Shown piece by piece: positions 7,458 to 7,894 of a stretch of 7,894 nt of DNA. The translations under genes were made by a program, and so were the position numbers. The notes beneath the pieces were generated by a model, which worked only from the letters and a program-made list of their open reading frames with translations, searched no databases and was not told the DNA's origin. Source of the DNA: an uncultured Oscillospiraceae bacterium (GTDB lineage: Bacteria; Bacillota; Clostridia; Oscillospirales; Acutalibacteraceae); NCBI GenBank assembly GCA_900555805.1, contig USMJ01000047.1:1-7894 (forward strand). The letters run 5' to 3'. Position 1 is the first letter of the stretch; each line of letters opens with the position of its first letter.

Positions 7458-7547
7458 ATGGATATGACATGGCTTGACGAGCTCATCGCAAGACTTCAGC
7501 AGGTTATCGAGAAGCTCCTTATTAAGTTCGGAATCAAACTTCTGTAA
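7458..7547 (+). CDS. Small amphipathic helical peptide (29 aa)
   Basis: A 29-codon ORF, too short for routine calling, but it has every mark of an expressed gene: a strong promoter, GGGAGG at 7444-7449 with an 8-base spacer, a clean stop and a terminator 14 bases later. The peptide starts MDMTWLDELIARL and ends IKFGIKLL. Hydrophobic residues W5, L6, L9, I10, L13, V16, I17, L20, L21, F24 and L28 recur every 3-4 positions, with D, E, R, Q and K on the other face: a clear amphipathic helix. Net charge is about zero (4 acidic, 4 basic). It has no cysteines and no signal peptide. The design recalls delta-lysin-type peptides, membrane-associated small proteins or leaderless bacteriocins. No transporter or immunity gene is seen. 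I do not recognise the family. Confidence 0.8.
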   Translation: MDMTWLDELIARLQQVIEKLLIKFGIKLL

Positions 7548-7561
7548 TTTTGTACGGACAT

Positions 7562-7598
7562 AAAAAGCGGCTGACCGTTAATCGGTCAGCCGCTTTTT
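7562..7598 (+). terminator. Intrinsic terminator, bidirectional
   Basis: AAAAAGCGGCTGACCG (7562-7577) pairs perfectly with its complement at 7583-7598 around the 5-base loop TTAAT: an 11-bp GC-rich core flanked by A and T runs. It ends the peptide transcript and could also stop transcripts arriving from the right. Confidence 0.95.
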
Positions 7599-7637
7599 GC
7601 GTTTGATATGCGACTTGGCGTAAAGGTGGGAGTTTAA

Positions 7638-7720
7638 GGCAAAACCCGCGGTTCGCTTGCGAACCGCGGTGCCGCAAGCCGCAGGCTTGCGGCGGTTTTC
7701 GTTTCGAAAACCGTTTTGCC
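7638..7720. repeat. 83-base near-perfect cloverleaf (four-way junction)
   Basis: The closing stem GGCAAAAC (7638-7645) pairs with GTTTTGCC (7713-7720). Inside are three abutting hairpins: CCGCGGTTCGC with GCGAACCGCGG (7646-7669, loop TT), GCCGCAAGCC with GGCTTGCGGC (7671-7693, loop GCA) and GGTTTTCG with CGAAAACC (7694-7712, loop TTT). Only one base (7670) is unpaired at the junction, and 74 of 83 bases are paired without mismatch. The element could fold as RNA from either strand, or as extruded DNA. Confidence 0.85.
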
Positions 7721-7822
7721 GGTCCAGCCTCTTGATGAGAGTTGAGCTTTCTGATCAGACCGAAATGAGCCTTACCGTGCGCTAAAAGCTATGGCTTTTC
7801 TGAGACTAAGCTAACTTTGTCG

Positions 7823-7882
7823 GCTCTCCGAAGCAAGCTTCGTATCGCCGCTGTGCAGCATCTTAACGCGGCGATAGAGGGC
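7823..7882. repeat. 60-base three-way junction structure
   Basis: The outer stem GCTCTC (7823-7828) pairs with GAGGGC (7877-7882) with one G-T pair. It encloses CGAAGC-AA-GCTTCG (7829-7842) and a 9-bp stem TATCGCCGC (7843-7851) with GCGGCGATA (7868-7876) around a 16-base loop. The three stems abut with no unpaired base between them. An alternative pairing exists: GAGCC (7767-7771) with GGCTC (7822-7826). Confidence 0.6.
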
Positions 7883-7894
7883 AGCGCGGTGGGG

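Larger units (their letters stand above)
7599..7894. other. Non-coding, densely structured stretch
   Basis: About 296 bases to the window edge without a convincing gene on either strand. It contains an 83-base four-way cloverleaf (7638-7720), weaker pairings GGTC/GACC (7721-7724 with 7758-7761) around a small hairpin (7725-7744), a perfect palindrome TCTGATCAGA (7750-7759), a short hairpin AAAAGC-TATG-GCTTTT (7784-7799) and a three-way junction (7823-7882). No promoter or Shine-Dalgarno site stands out. The pairing density points to a dispersed repeat or a structured RNA of about 245 bases, strand unknown. The element may continue past the window edge. Confidence 0.6.

Noticed and set aside
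6972..7547. XRE regulator plus small peptide as a toxin-antitoxin pair
   Set aside because: The peptide has its own strong promoter and terminator and the order and spacing do not fit a type II module. No antisense RNA promoter typical of type I systems is visible either.
7694..7717. Hairpin followed by TTTT as a second terminator
   Set aside because: The T-run is only four bases and is itself part of the outer stem of the cloverleaf; the real terminator at 7562-7598 is already sufficient.
7638..7882. CRISPR array or tRNA/rRNA genes in the structured stretch
   Set aside because: There are no regularly spaced direct repeats. The cloverleaf lacks the tRNA T-arm, anticodon-loop and acceptor features, its loops are 2-3 bases, and no rRNA signature was seen.
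7789..7893. Short open frames on the - strand entering from the right edge (7811-7894 and 7789-7893)
   Set aside because: They are only 28-35 codons, Arg/Ala/Ser-rich, cross the predicted stems and end without conserved motifs. A partial gene from the right cannot be excluded, but nothing supports it.

Overview
The window reads as chromosomal DNA from an anaerobic, low-to-mid GC member of the Bacillota, most likely a gut- or rumen-type Clostridia (Oscillospiraceae/Lachnospiraceae-like). The basis is strong AGGAGG-type ribosome binding sites 5-8 bases before most starts, a clostridial-style zinc-ribbon membrane protein and alcohol-acetyltransferase-like pair, and sigma-A-like promoters. The genus cannot be fixed from the sequence alone. 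All supported genes are on the + strand.

Bases 1-6901 hold a tight run of six genes with gaps of 30 bases or so at most, and one overlap, consistent with one transcription unit entering from the left. It starts with the C-terminal part of an FAD-dependent oxidase of the alkyl-DHAP synthase type. Next come an acyltransferase with an HxxxDG motif (1171-2436), a zinc-ribbon protein with about six membrane helices (2441-3148), a short solute-binding lipoprotein that seems to lack the second lobe of its fold (3165-3620), the excision-repair nuclease UvrC (3652-5490), and a calcineurin-like phosphoesterase with a changed metal-binding motif (5483-6901). The first three could act together on a lipid or membrane substrate, which is inference. 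UvrC looks like a housekeeping gene within the run.

Bases 6902-7600 hold two small units. A promoter precedes a 124-aa XRE-type regulator (6972-7346). A strong promoter, overlapped by a dyad, then drives a 29-codon ORF (7458-7547) encoding an amphipathic helix, closed by a textbook terminator (7562-7598). The 29-aa peptide is too short for routine gene calling and is one of the two most interesting items here.

Bases 7599-7894 hold no supported gene but are densely structured. An 83-base segment (7638-7720) folds into an almost fully paired four-way cloverleaf with 2-3 base loops. A second segment (7823-7882) folds into a three-way junction with no unpaired bases at the junction. Together they suggest a dispersed palindromic element or an undescribed structured RNA.
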